From Thermogemmatispora aurantia (GTDB lineage: Bacteria > Chloroflexota > Ktedonobacteria > Ktedonobacterales > Ktedonobacteraceae): a stretch of DNA of 64,000 bases. Made by a program: the position numbers and the translations under genes. The stretch covers positions 400,613 to 464,612 of the forward strand of contig NZ_BKZV01000002.1 in the NCBI RefSeq assembly GCF_008974285.1. Reading direction: 5' to 3'. Within the stretch, counting starts at the first letter, position 1, and each line of letters begins with the position of its first letter. The notes under the pieces were generated by a model that searched no databases, was not told the DNA's origin, and saw nothing but the letters and a program-made list of their open reading frames with translations. Positions 14,727 through 22,653 of the stretch are shown one piece after another.

Positions 14727-16292
14727 ATGACCATAACTGCCACCATTCCCAAGGGGAAGTATCACATCTGGACGGTCGGCTGTCAGATGAATCAGGCCGA
14801 CTCGCAGCGCATTCAGAGCATGCTTGATGAGCTGGGGTGGGAAGAGGCGAGCCTGGAGCAGGCCAATCTGGTGGTGCTCAATACCTGCAGCGTGCGCCAG
14901 GCGCCCGAGGAGAAGGCCCACAATCTGCTGGTGCGCCTCAAGCAGATGAAGGAGCGGCGCAGCGATCTGCTGATTGCTCTGATGGGCTGCATGATCGGCA
15001 ATCAGAAGACGATCGACGAGCTGACGCGCCGCTATCCCCATATCGATCTACTCTTCAAGGTAGAGCAGGCAGATATCCTGCCGCGCTTCCTCGAAGAGCG
15101 CTGGACGCCTATCTCCGGAGCGGGCTGCCTGGATATTGAGTATCAGGACGAGAGCGGCCAGCTGCATCAGCTTCAGCCCCTACCGTTGGCGGCAGAGGAG
15201 CAGCCCCAGCAGAGCCAGCCGGCGCCAACGATCGCCACCTCGCTCAACCGGAGCGGGCAGCGCACGGTCTTGCCGATGGCCATCACCCCTCGCCCAGGCG
15301 AGCGCGTAGCCCACTATCCGACCAGGATCGAGGCGCGTTACGTGGCTCCTACCGCCTGGCTGCCGGTGATCTTGGGCTGCAACAAGGTGTGCACCTACTG
15401 CATTGTCCCCTACCGCCGGGGCCGTGAGCGCAGCCGCCCGCTGGAGGAGGTCTACGCCGAAGCGCAGTCGCTGGTGGCCAAGGGGGCCCGCGAGCTGACC
15501 CTCCTCGGCCAGACCATCGAGGCCTATGGTCTCGATCTGCCCGGCCAACCCGACCTGGCCGACCTGATGGAGAAGCTGAGCGAGATCGAGGGCCTCACGC
15601 GCATCCGCTTTATGACCTCCTACCCGCGTCACATGACGGATCGCATGATCCAGCGCATGGCGGCCCTGCCCAAGGTCTGCGAGCATGTCAATATTCCTGT
15701 GCAGTCGGGCGACGACGCCGTACTGCGCCGCATGAAGCGTGGCTATACGATCTCCGAGTACCGCGAGCTGATTGCCAAGTTGCGTGCCTGGTGGCCTGGC
15801 GTGACGCTCTCGACGGATGTCATCGTCGGCTTCTGCGGCGAGACCGAGGAGGAGTTTCAGCATACGCTCGACCTGCTGGAAGAGATCCGCTTCGACGTAG
15901 TTCACGTGGCCGCCTACTCACCTCGCCCGGGCACGGTGGCAGCCCGCTGGGCCGACGATGTGCCGCTGGCCGAGAAGAAACGCCGGCTGCATGCCGTTGA
16001 GGAACTGCAGGCCCGCATTGCGCTGGAACTGAATCAGCACTATGTGGGACGGGTGGAGGAAGTGCTGATCGAGGAGAGCAATACACTGCATGGCCGCCGT
16101 CAGTGGAAGGGCCGCAACCGCGGCAATAAGCTGGTCTACTTCCCTCCCGCTGATGACGAAGGACATCTGTCCTTCCACGATGGACGCGAGGCGGGCGTCG
16201 ATCTGGAGGCGCTGCGCCCCGGCGACCTGGTGCAGGTGCGCATCGAGCGCGCTACCGCCTGGTCCTTGCAGGGTTGCGCCGTTGCGGTATAA
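14727..16292 (+). CDS. miaB: tRNA-2-methylthio-N6-dimethylallyladenosine synthase
   Basis: A 521-residue methylthiotransferase that thiomethylates adenosine 37 of tRNAs. The N-terminal UPF0004 domain has its three cluster cysteines, C19 (VGCQMNQADS), C54 (NTCSVR) and C88 (MGCMIG). The radical-SAM cluster is CNKVCTYC at 218, 222 and 225. The C-terminal ~65 residues form a TRAM domain (YVGRVEEVLIEE ... LVQVRIERA). Between the N-terminal and radical-SAM domains there is a Gln/Pro-rich insert of about 50-60 residues (AEEQPQQSQPAP) that makes it longer than most MiaB. The start at MTITATIP has GGAGAGG upstream. The stop codon lies inside the -10 box of the next gene. Confidence 0.92.
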   Translation: MTITATIPKGKYHIWTVGCQMNQADSQRIQSMLDELGWEEASLEQANLVVLNTCSVRQAPEEKAHNLLVRLKQMKERRSDLLIALMGCMIGNQKTIDELTRRYPHIDLLFKVEQADILPRFLEERWTPISGAGCLDIEYQDESGQLHQLQPLPLAAEEQPQQSQPAPTIATSLNRSGQRTVLPMAITPRPGERVAHYPTRIEARYVAPTAWLPVILGCNKVCTYCIVPYRRGRERSRPLEEVYAEAQSLVAKGARELTLLGQTIEAYGLDLPGQPDLADLMEKLSEIEGLTRIRFMTSYPRHMTDRMIQRMAALPKVCEHVNIPVQSGDDAVLRRMKRGYTISEYRELIAKLRAWWPGVTLSTDVIVGFCGETEEEFQHTLDLLEEIRFDVVHVAAYSPRPGTVAARWADDVPLAEKKRRLHAVEELQARIALELNQHYVGRVEEVLIEESNTLHGRRQWKGRNRGNKLVYFPPADDEGHLSFHDGREAGVDLEALRPGDLVQVRIERATAWSLQGCAVAV

Positions 16293-16293
16293 T
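16266..16293 (+). promoter_or_regulatory. Promoter inside the miaB 3' end
   Basis: A TTGCAG (16266-16271), 16 bp and a consensus TATAAT (16288-16293) overlap the end of miaB; the TAA stop at 16290-16292 is part of the -10 box. It would drive the TPR gene at 16356. Confidence 0.5.
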
Positions 16294-16355
16294 AGGCGGG
16301 CCAGGCCCTGGCCCGCGGCATTTCGCAGTTCGTTCGTAGATGGAGGTGGCTTCTG

Positions 16356-17171
16356 ATGACGCAAGCGCTATCGGCGGAGGAGAAGGCCCGGCTGAAGAAA
16401 CAGTGGACGGAGCTGGCCATTCAGCAGGCCCTGACTAGCCAGTGGCAGGAAGCAGTGGTCACAAACAAGAATATCTTGAGCCTCTTCCCAACTGAGGCCG
16501 AGGCCTACAATCGCCTGGGCAAGGCCTACCGCGAGCTGGGTATGTACGCCGAGGCCCGCGAGGCCTACTCACAGACGCTCAAGCTCAATCCTAATAACAC
16601 GATCGCACGCAAAAATTTGGAACAGCTCGCTCTTATCCAGGAGGATCAGGCCCGCATCAACGCTGCCACGGTCGCCATCGATCCGGTGATCTTCAACGAG
16701 GAGCCAGGCAAGCGGACGACTACCGACCTGATCAACCTCGCCGAACCCCAGGTTCTGGCCCGGGTCAGCACCGGCGAGAAGGTCCAGCTTGAGCGCGATG
16801 GCCATGCGATCTACGTGCGCTCCGCTACGGGTGAGCGGATCGGCCAGATTGAGCCGCGGCTGGCCAACCGCCTGATCACCCTGATGGAGCACGGCAATCG
16901 CTACGAGGCCGCCATCTCAACGCTGGATAACAACCACGTCCGTGTGGTGATCAGCGAATCCTATCAGCATCCAAGCATGGTGGGCACGGTGAGCTTCCCG
17001 GCCCAGGCTGGTGGTGAACTCGTCAGGCCGTACACGAAGGATAGCATGCTGCGCTACGACCGCGACGAGGAGGATGAGCTGCTCAGCGAGGACGAGTACT
17101 ACGAGGGCGCTGACGATAGCGATGAGTACAGCGACCTCGATTTCGAGTCGGGTAGCGATGTCGAGGAGTAG
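16356..17171 (+). CDS. TPR-repeat protein with acidic tail
   Basis: A 271-residue soluble protein. Residues ~18-95 hold two or more tetratricopeptide repeats (AEAYNRLGKAYRELGMYAEA, REAYSQTLKLNPNN). A middle domain of beta character follows (EKVQLERDGHAIYVRSATGE, RIGQIEPRLANRLI) that resembles HIRAN-like or small nucleic-acid-binding beta folds. The C-terminus is extremely acidic (DEEDELLSEDEYYEG, DSDEYSDLDFESGSDVEE). The start has GGAGG 9 bases upstream and its own promoter inside miaB. The function is unknown; the layout suggests a scaffold or RNA-linked role. Confidence 0.7.
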   Translation: MTQALSAEEKARLKKQWTELAIQQALTSQWQEAVVTNKNILSLFPTEAEAYNRLGKAYRELGMYAEAREAYSQTLKLNPNNTIARKNLEQLALIQEDQARINAATVAIDPVIFNEEPGKRTTTDLINLAEPQVLARVSTGEKVQLERDGHAIYVRSATGERIGQIEPRLANRLITLMEHGNRYEAAISTLDNNHVRVVISESYQHPSMVGTVSFPAQAGGELVRPYTKDSMLRYDRDEEDELLSEDEYYEGADDSDEYSDLDFESGSDVEE

Positions 17172-17371
17172 CCAGGAGAGCAGGCCGGCCCCAACCCGCC
17201 AGGGACGACCTGGCTGCTTCTCCCAGCGCAGCGCCCGCTCTTCCCGACCTGGCAGCCGTGCCAGGCGCCAGGATGCTCGCCGGTCAATGGCCGCTGCTGT
17301 TGCTATCTCTGATCTGCATCTCTTCTCTTATCTATTGAGCTACTCTCATCTGGAAAGAGGTTGTGCTTGCT

Positions 17372-17491
17372 ATGAATAAGCGGAAACGAGTCGCTCTGCG
17401 CAAACATCGCATTAAGGAGAAGAAACACAGGGAGAAGCGCAAGGCTCAGCGAGCCAGCGCGAGTGCGGCTTCGAATACGGCGCGGCGGTAA
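17372..17491 (+). CDS. Small very basic protein (39 residues)
   Basis: A short ORF starting MNKRKRVALRKHRIKEKKHR and ending in an Ala/Ser/Arg tail. About half of the first 27 residues are Lys or Arg. Similar short KR-rich proteins (COX24/AURKAIP1-like, bTHX-like) are ribosome-associated, so a ribosome or RNA-binding role is plausible but inferred. AAAGAGG lies about 12 bases upstream. It sits 33 bp before the PucR-type regulator in the same direction. Confidence 0.6.
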   Translation: MNKRKRVALRKHRIKEKKHREKRKAQRASASAASNTARR

Positions 17492-17524
17492 CGCCGCGCT
17501 TCCCTGTTGTATGGAGGCGCTGCG

Positions 17525-19228
17525 ATGACTAGCCCGTCCCCCGCTTCAGCGGCGACGGTGCGCAACGTATTAACCCTGCTCGCTTCCCGCGATGCCCAGC
17601 TGGTAGCCGGCGCCGAGGGACTGGAGCGCCGCGTGACCTGGGCTTTACGGATGCGCGCCCGCCTGCCAGCTTTTGAGAGCATCCGAGGCGGCGAGCTGGC
17701 GCTGCTCAGCCTGACGCAGCTGCGTCGCCTCGATGAAACATTGCCACACTTGCTGCAGACGCTGCATCGGGAAGGGATCGCCGCGGTGGCGGTCGCTGCC
17801 CCCTCGATCGAGTCCCTGGGACCGGAGGCCGAGGCCGTGGCCAATCGCCTGCACCTGCCGTTGATCTACCTGCCAGCCTCGGCCCCACTGGAGGAGATCG
17901 TGCGCGAGGTCATTACCTTTGTGGCCAGCTTCCGCAGCGAGATCGAGCGCCGTGCTACTGAGGTGGCCCACCAGTTGATGCAGCTCAGTGTCCAGGGTGT
18001 CGGCATCCAGGGCCTCTGCGAGCATCTGGCGCGCGTGACCGGCAAATGGGTCGTGGTGCAGGAGGCAGACTACTCGCCCCGCTGGCAGGTGGCTCCTCCT
18101 TCTGTCTTGCCAGAGGGCATGCTCCCCCCCAGCCTGCCCCCTCTGCAGGACGAGGATGCTTTGCGTCAAGAGGGCCTGGCGCGCGTGGTGGTCCCGATTC
18201 TGATCCGCCACGAGATCGTCGGCTATCTCTCTCTGGTGGGCCGGGAACAGACTTTTGATTATCAGGAGCGCCTGCTGCTTGGCCAGGTCTCTCCTATCCT
18301 GGCGCTGGAGTTTGTGCGCGAGCGCGAGCGCAGCGAGGTGGAGAGCCGCTATCAGCTGGAGGCCTTCCTCGATGTGGTTCAGGGCAACTACCAGCAGCCA
18401 GAGGAGATGCAGACCCGCGCCCGCCTGTTAGGCCACGATCTGACTCCTCCCCAGGTGGTGGTGGTCTTTGAGCTGTCCCCCCAGCAGGGGACTCCGCTGG
18501 TCGGGACGATCGCCGCGGGCTGGAGCCGGCGCGTGCGCGAGGAGCTCCTGCGCTCCTGGCCTTCGGCCTGGGTGGTTACGGAGCAGCAGCGAGTGACAGC
18601 CTTGCTGCCGCTCGGCGACCTGCGCACCGGTGGCAGCGATGCGCACTCCGACCATGAGCTAGAGCAGACGCTTTTGTCACGCCTGGAACGGGTACACAGT
18701 CGTATTCTGCAGAGCACCAATTTTCTGAAGGGGGAAAGCGCCTCCGCTGGCAGCTCGCGCTCCCCGGCACGTAACGAGAGCGAGCCGCTCTACTCGGTGG
18801 GCGTCGGGCGCATCGCTCAGCAGATCCAGGGCATCGGACAGTCGATGCGGGAGGCTCAACAGGCTCTGGAGATTGGGCGCCGCCTCTTCGGCGAGGGCCG
18901 CCTCCATTCGTTCGCTCGCCTCGGCATTTATCGCCTCCTCTTCCACCTCTATGGCCACGAGGAGCTGACGGCTTTCTACCGCGAGACACTCGGTCCGCTA
19001 CTGGAACACGATAGCCGCGGCGGCGAGTTGATCGAGACACTGGAGTGCTTCTTCCGCTGTAATGGAAACCTCAGCGAGGCCGCGCGCGCTATGCATATGC
19101 ACCGCAATTCGCTGCTCTATCGCCTGGAGCGCATCGAGGAATTGCTCGGCCAGTCCCTCGAGGATTCAGAGCTGCGCCTCTCCTTACAGATCGCCCTGAA
19201 AATCCGCTACATGCTTCAGGAACGCTGA
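17525..19228 (+). CDS. PucR family transcriptional regulator
   Basis: A 567-residue regulator. The N-terminal ~130 residues (VRNVLTLLASRDAQLVAGAE, LERRVTWALRMRA, GGELALLSL) are the PucR N-terminal domain that senses purine-related or other ligands. A GAF-like middle region follows, then a GGDEF-like degenerate segment (PPQVVVVFELS). The C-terminus (CNGNLSEAARAMHMHRNSLL, then YRLERIEELLG) is the PucR/CdaR-type HTH. The start at MTSPSP has GGAGG 7 bases upstream. Targets are unknown; no purine catabolic genes are adjacent. Confidence 0.88.
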   Translation: MTSPSPASAATVRNVLTLLASRDAQLVAGAEGLERRVTWALRMRARLPAFESIRGGELALLSLTQLRRLDETLPHLLQTLHREGIAAVAVAAPSIESLGPEAEAVANRLHLPLIYLPASAPLEEIVREVITFVASFRSEIERRATEVAHQLMQLSVQGVGIQGLCEHLARVTGKWVVVQEADYSPRWQVAPPSVLPEGMLPPSLPPLQDEDALRQEGLARVVVPILIRHEIVGYLSLVGREQTFDYQERLLLGQVSPILALEFVRERERSEVESRYQLEAFLDVVQGNYQQPEEMQTRARLLGHDLTPPQVVVVFELSPQQGTPLVGTIAAGWSRRVREELLRSWPSAWVVTEQQRVTALLPLGDLRTGGSDAHSDHELEQTLLSRLERVHSRILQSTNFLKGESASAGSSRSPARNESEPLYSVGVGRIAQQIQGIGQSMREAQQALEIGRRLFGEGRLHSFARLGIYRLLFHLYGHEELTAFYRETLGPLLEHDSRGGELIETLECFFRCNGNLSEAARAMHMHRNSLLYRLERIEELLGQSLEDSELRLSLQIALKIRYMLQER

Positions 19229-19673
19229 GCTGTATCTCTCATAGATTTTCACCATCCTGCTCTGCTTATTCTCCTGCTCGCGCTCTTCCGCGTCAGGAGC
19301 CTCTCTTCACCCCGGCAGGAATCTCAGCCATAGCCCGATAGTCTGTAATAGCTACCAGACGGCTACCGATGTGCTATCCTTTACAGAGATGTACCATTGT
19401 GAACCGCCTGACTGAGGCGAGACAGAGCAGGACCGCTGCGCCGCTGGGTTCCCAGGGTTTTTCGGGGGTATGGGTCAGACCTCCCCCAAGGTGGTGAGGA
19501 GAGAGGCAGCCCAGAACTACCCTCCTCTCGCAAGTGATCACTGTTGAGTCGAAGCTGGCACGCTGATGCTTTCTTTGGCTCTATCGGTTCTGCTTTCCGG
19601 TAAAAGAGGTGTTTTCTCTGTGAGATACTTGAGTTGACTGCAACTGAGCTACAGCGAAGAGAGGACTTCTGGC
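19229..19673. other. Intergenic region after the PucR-type gene
   Basis: 445 bp. It includes a short hairpin CTGG-GTTC-CCAG followed by GGTTTTT (around 19444-19463), which might terminate the upstream transcript weakly. Nothing else is recognised. Confidence 0.4.
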
Positions 19674-20447
19674 ATGCGCATTGCGATTTTGTCGGATATT
19701 CATGGCAACCCGATCGCGCTGGATGCAGTGCTGGCCGATGTCCAGAGACAGGGACCAATCGATGAGTACTGGATTCTGGGCGATCTGGTCGCCATTGGCT
19801 ATGATCCTGTCACCGTGCTGGAGCGGGTGACGAAACTGCCACGGGTGCGTTTTACACGTGGGAATACTGACCGCTATGTGGTGAGCGATGAGCTGCCCAT
19901 CTCGATCGAGCAGATTCAGGCCCAGAGCCGCCTTGAGCTGCTGCCCAAGCTGCTGAGTACCGTGAAGAGCTTTGCCTGGACAAAGGGCTATTTGACGGCC
20001 ACTGGCTGGCTGGATTGGTTAGGCCGCCTGCCCCTGGAGCAGCGGCTGACTTTGCCGGATGGGACGCGCTTGCTCGGTGTGCACGCAGCTCCCGGTACCG
20101 ATGATGGCCCGGGCATCCATCCCCGTCTGAGCGAGGCTGAGCTGGAGGCCCTGGTGAAGGATTGTAACGCCGATCTGATCTGTGTTGGCCATACCCATAT
20201 CCCGCTCGATCGTACGGTGTCAGGGATTCGTGTGGTGAACCTGGGAAGCGTGAGCAATCCGGTGACGCCGGAGCTGGTGGCCAGCTACGCGATTGTCAAG
20301 GCCAACAACAGCGGTTACCAGCTTCAGCTGCGACGTGTTCCTTATGATCGCGAGGCAGTGATGGAGGCGATCCGGCGCGTGCGCCATCCAGCGAGCGACT
20401 ATTTGCTGGGTTTTATGCGCGGGGAGTTCGTGGCCAAGCAGGGCTGA
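19674..20447 (+). CDS. Metallophosphoesterase (YfcE/calcineurin-like)
   Basis: A 257-residue metal-dependent phosphoesterase. The four metal motifs are in order: DIHGN near residue 8, GDLVAIGYDP near 37, RGNTD near 62, and GHTHIPLD near 167, with a catalytic-loop GVHAAPG between. The fold is the single-domain calcineurin-like type, often active on phosphodiesters or protein phosphates. It lies just upstream of two Ser/Thr kinase genes in the same direction, so a role in reversing phosphorylation or in nucleotide turnover can be imagined, but this is only a neighbourhood inference. GAGAGGA precedes the start. Confidence 0.85.
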   Translation: MRIAILSDIHGNPIALDAVLADVQRQGPIDEYWILGDLVAIGYDPVTVLERVTKLPRVRFTRGNTDRYVVSDELPISIEQIQAQSRLELLPKLLSTVKSFAWTKGYLTATGWLDWLGRLPLEQRLTLPDGTRLLGVHAAPGTDDGPGIHPRLSEAELEALVKDCNADLICVGHTHIPLDRTVSGIRVVNLGSVSNPVTPELVASYAIVKANNSGYQLQLRRVPYDREAVMEAIRRVRHPASDYLLGFMRGEFVAKQG

Positions 20448-20624
20448 GGCTGGCCAGGCCCTGAGCGTCCGCCTGCTATGCCGGAGAGGTGAGCATATGC
20501 CTACCAGTGAACGGCGCGCCTTTTCTGCCAGGCTGCCTGCGACAAGTCCAGGGGGCAAGCAGGTTGGTCGCGGAGGGGTGGCTTTTAGTAGCTGATCACG
20601 CTATGCATGCAAGGGATAGGAGCA

Positions 20625-22250
20625 ATGAGCGACTACAGCGGCCTGCAGTTCGGCCATTATCGCCTGGAGCACTTACTTGGGGCGGGCAGTTTTGCCCAGG
20701 TCTATCTGGCGACCCATGTGCACCTGCAGACGCGGGTCGCGGTGAAGGTGCTCCATGCTGCGCTCGGTCCCGAGGCGGTCGAGCAGTTCCGCCGCGAGGC
20801 GCGGACGATTGCCTCCCTGGTGCACCCGCATATTGTGCGCGTGCTGGATTTCGGGCTACACGAGGGGCACCTTCCTTATCTGGTGATGGATTATCAACCA
20901 GGCGGCTCGCTGCGCCAGCGCTATCCGCGCGGCAGCCGCCTGCCTCTGGAGTTGGCCCTGAGCTATGTACGCCAGGCGGCGGAGGCGCTGCAGTATGCTC
21001 ACGAGCGACGCATCGTCCATCGCGACGTGAAGCCGGAGAACATGCTGCTCGGGGAGGATGGTCTGTTGCGCCTGGCCGATTTCGGGATCGCGACTATTCT
21101 GGCGACAACGGGGACACTAAGCCATGCTCCAGGGGCGGCAGCGACAGGCAGTCAGGATCTGGCGGGCACGGTCACCTATATGGCACCCGAGCAGATCCAG
21201 GCCCATCCTCGCCCGGAGAGCGACCAGTATGCGCTGGCAGTGGTGCTCTACGAGTGGCTCTCTGGGGCACCGCCTTTCACGGGCAGCTTCGCTGAGGTAG
21301 CAGTACGCCATTGTACGCTGGCTCCGCCGCCGTTGCGCGCTCGGGTTCCGGAGTTGTCGCCGGCGGTAGAGGAGGTTATTCTGCGGGCTTTGGCTAAGGA
21401 TTGGCAGGCGCGCTTTCCTTCGCTGCGGGCCTTCGCGGCTGCGCTGGCAGAGGCCAGTGGATTGACGCTGAGAGTGGCCAGCGTTGGCGCACCACTGCAT
21501 CTCTCCGCCTCAGAAGGGAGTCTCCTCACAGCCGAGGCCGCAGCTCTTCCAACACAGCAGGCCTCGCCAGCTTTCTCTTACTACGCGGAGACGGGAGCAC
21601 CTCCGCCGCGCCTGCCTCCACCACCGATGGCCCTGAATTATTTGCCACTGGTGCGCGACGGTCTGCTTTCTCGCCAGCTTTTCTGGTTGTTCGCTTATGT
21701 GGGCATGCTGATCGCGCCTTTTCTTCCGCTGCTTTTGCTGCCGGCTCCCTGGCAGACGTTGGGCCTGCCGCTCTGGCTCTATACAGCCATTGGCGGCACA
21801 CTGCTGGGAAGCGGGACGTTACTGGCGGGGGCACTCTGGGGGAGCTGGCGCGGAGCCTTGATAAATGGAGCCTATGCCCTCTTTCTGGCGGCGATCAGCC
21901 TGGCGGGGCGCTGGCTGCCGTTTTCGCCCTTCTTGCTGGTGCCTCCGGTGGCGGCCTTCGTAACCGGCTGCATCTATGAGCGACGTACGCTGCGCGGCTT
22001 CGGGCGCGCGCTCCTGGCTTTGCTGCCGGGCGCTCTACTGCTGATCCTGGGGCCGCTGCTGGGCAATCTGCAGGGGAAAACGAGCATGGCTGAGGTCACG
22101 CTGGCGCTGCTGGTGACGCTGGCGACGCTGGTACCAGGTTTGACGAATGGATTGTTCTGGGGCGTGCTGGCCTCTCTCCTGGTCACACTGCTGCTCGCTG
22201 CGACTGTTGAGATGGCACTCCAGCGCTGGCTAGAGCGCCGACAGGGCTGA
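20625..22250 (+). CDS. Membrane-anchored Ser/Thr protein kinase 1
   Basis: A 541-residue Hanks-type kinase. Motifs: glycine loop GAGSFAQV (19-26), ATP-binding Lys41 (VAVKVL), catalytic HRDVKPEN (132-139), DFG (152-154), and APEQIQ with the activation loop TVTYM. All catalytic residues are present. After a short linker, residues ~340-535 hold about six membrane helices (LFWLFAYVGMLIAPFLPLLL, LLALLPGALLLILGPLLG and others). There is no extracellular PASTA or similar sensor, so the membrane part itself may sense something. The start at MSDYSG has GGAG close upstream. It is a clear paralogue of the next kinase, with identical motif positions. Confidence 0.92.
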   Translation: MSDYSGLQFGHYRLEHLLGAGSFAQVYLATHVHLQTRVAVKVLHAALGPEAVEQFRREARTIASLVHPHIVRVLDFGLHEGHLPYLVMDYQPGGSLRQRYPRGSRLPLELALSYVRQAAEALQYAHERRIVHRDVKPENMLLGEDGLLRLADFGIATILATTGTLSHAPGAAATGSQDLAGTVTYMAPEQIQAHPRPESDQYALAVVLYEWLSGAPPFTGSFAEVAVRHCTLAPPPLRARVPELSPAVEEVILRALAKDWQARFPSLRAFAAALAEASGLTLRVASVGAPLHLSASEGSLLTAEAAALPTQQASPAFSYYAETGAPPPRLPPPPMALNYLPLVRDGLLSRQLFWLFAYVGMLIAPFLPLLLLPAPWQTLGLPLWLYTAIGGTLLGSGTLLAGALWGSWRGALINGAYALFLAAISLAGRWLPFSPFLLVPPVAAFVTGCIYERRTLRGFGRALLALLPGALLLILGPLLGNLQGKTSMAEVTLALLVTLATLVPGLTNGLFWGVLASLLVTLLLAATVEMALQRWLERRQG

Positions 22251-22653
22251 GGGAGCCGAAGCTGCTCCTTCTATTTCTACTGTAGTAATTCTATCATTTT
22301 TCAATATTATTGAACCTACCAGATATGTTTTCTATTGCATAGCAACCTATATGCCGATAAATAATAATGCAATCTAGCGCAGGCCACCCTCTCACAGGTC
22401 ATTCTGCTCAGGAGCCTGATCATCAGACAGTGAGGCAGTAAGGGGCGTGATTGCTAAAGACTGGTTGGTTCTTCTGGTGAGCAGGGATAGACGGCCAGGA
22501 AGCGCGGGTCAGATAGTGGCTGCCTGAAGTCTACTGGGGCTGCTACCTCGTGGTATTTCACTGAGAAACAAGCAGCTTGACAGTAAAGATGAGAAATTGT
22601 TACACTCTCCCCGGTGGGAAGGATGAGGGGACTTCAACGGGAGGAAGGAGATA
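22251..22653. other. AT-rich spacer between kinase genes
   Basis: 403 bp, unusually AT-rich for this window in its first 120 bp. It contains the kinase 2 promoter at 22577-22606. No RNA gene is seen. Confidence 0.5.
22577..22606 (+). promoter_or_regulatory. Promoter of Ser/Thr kinase 2
   Basis: A perfect -35 TTGACA (22577-22582) and TACACT (-10, 22601-22606) are separated by 18 bp. The leader would be about 40 nt and include the AAGGAG site, so kinase 2 is probably transcribed separately from kinase 1. Confidence 0.6.

Noticed and set aside
19444..19463. A strong terminator after the PucR-type gene.
   Set aside because: The stem is only 4-5 bp and more than 200 bp past the stop; it is mentioned only as weak.
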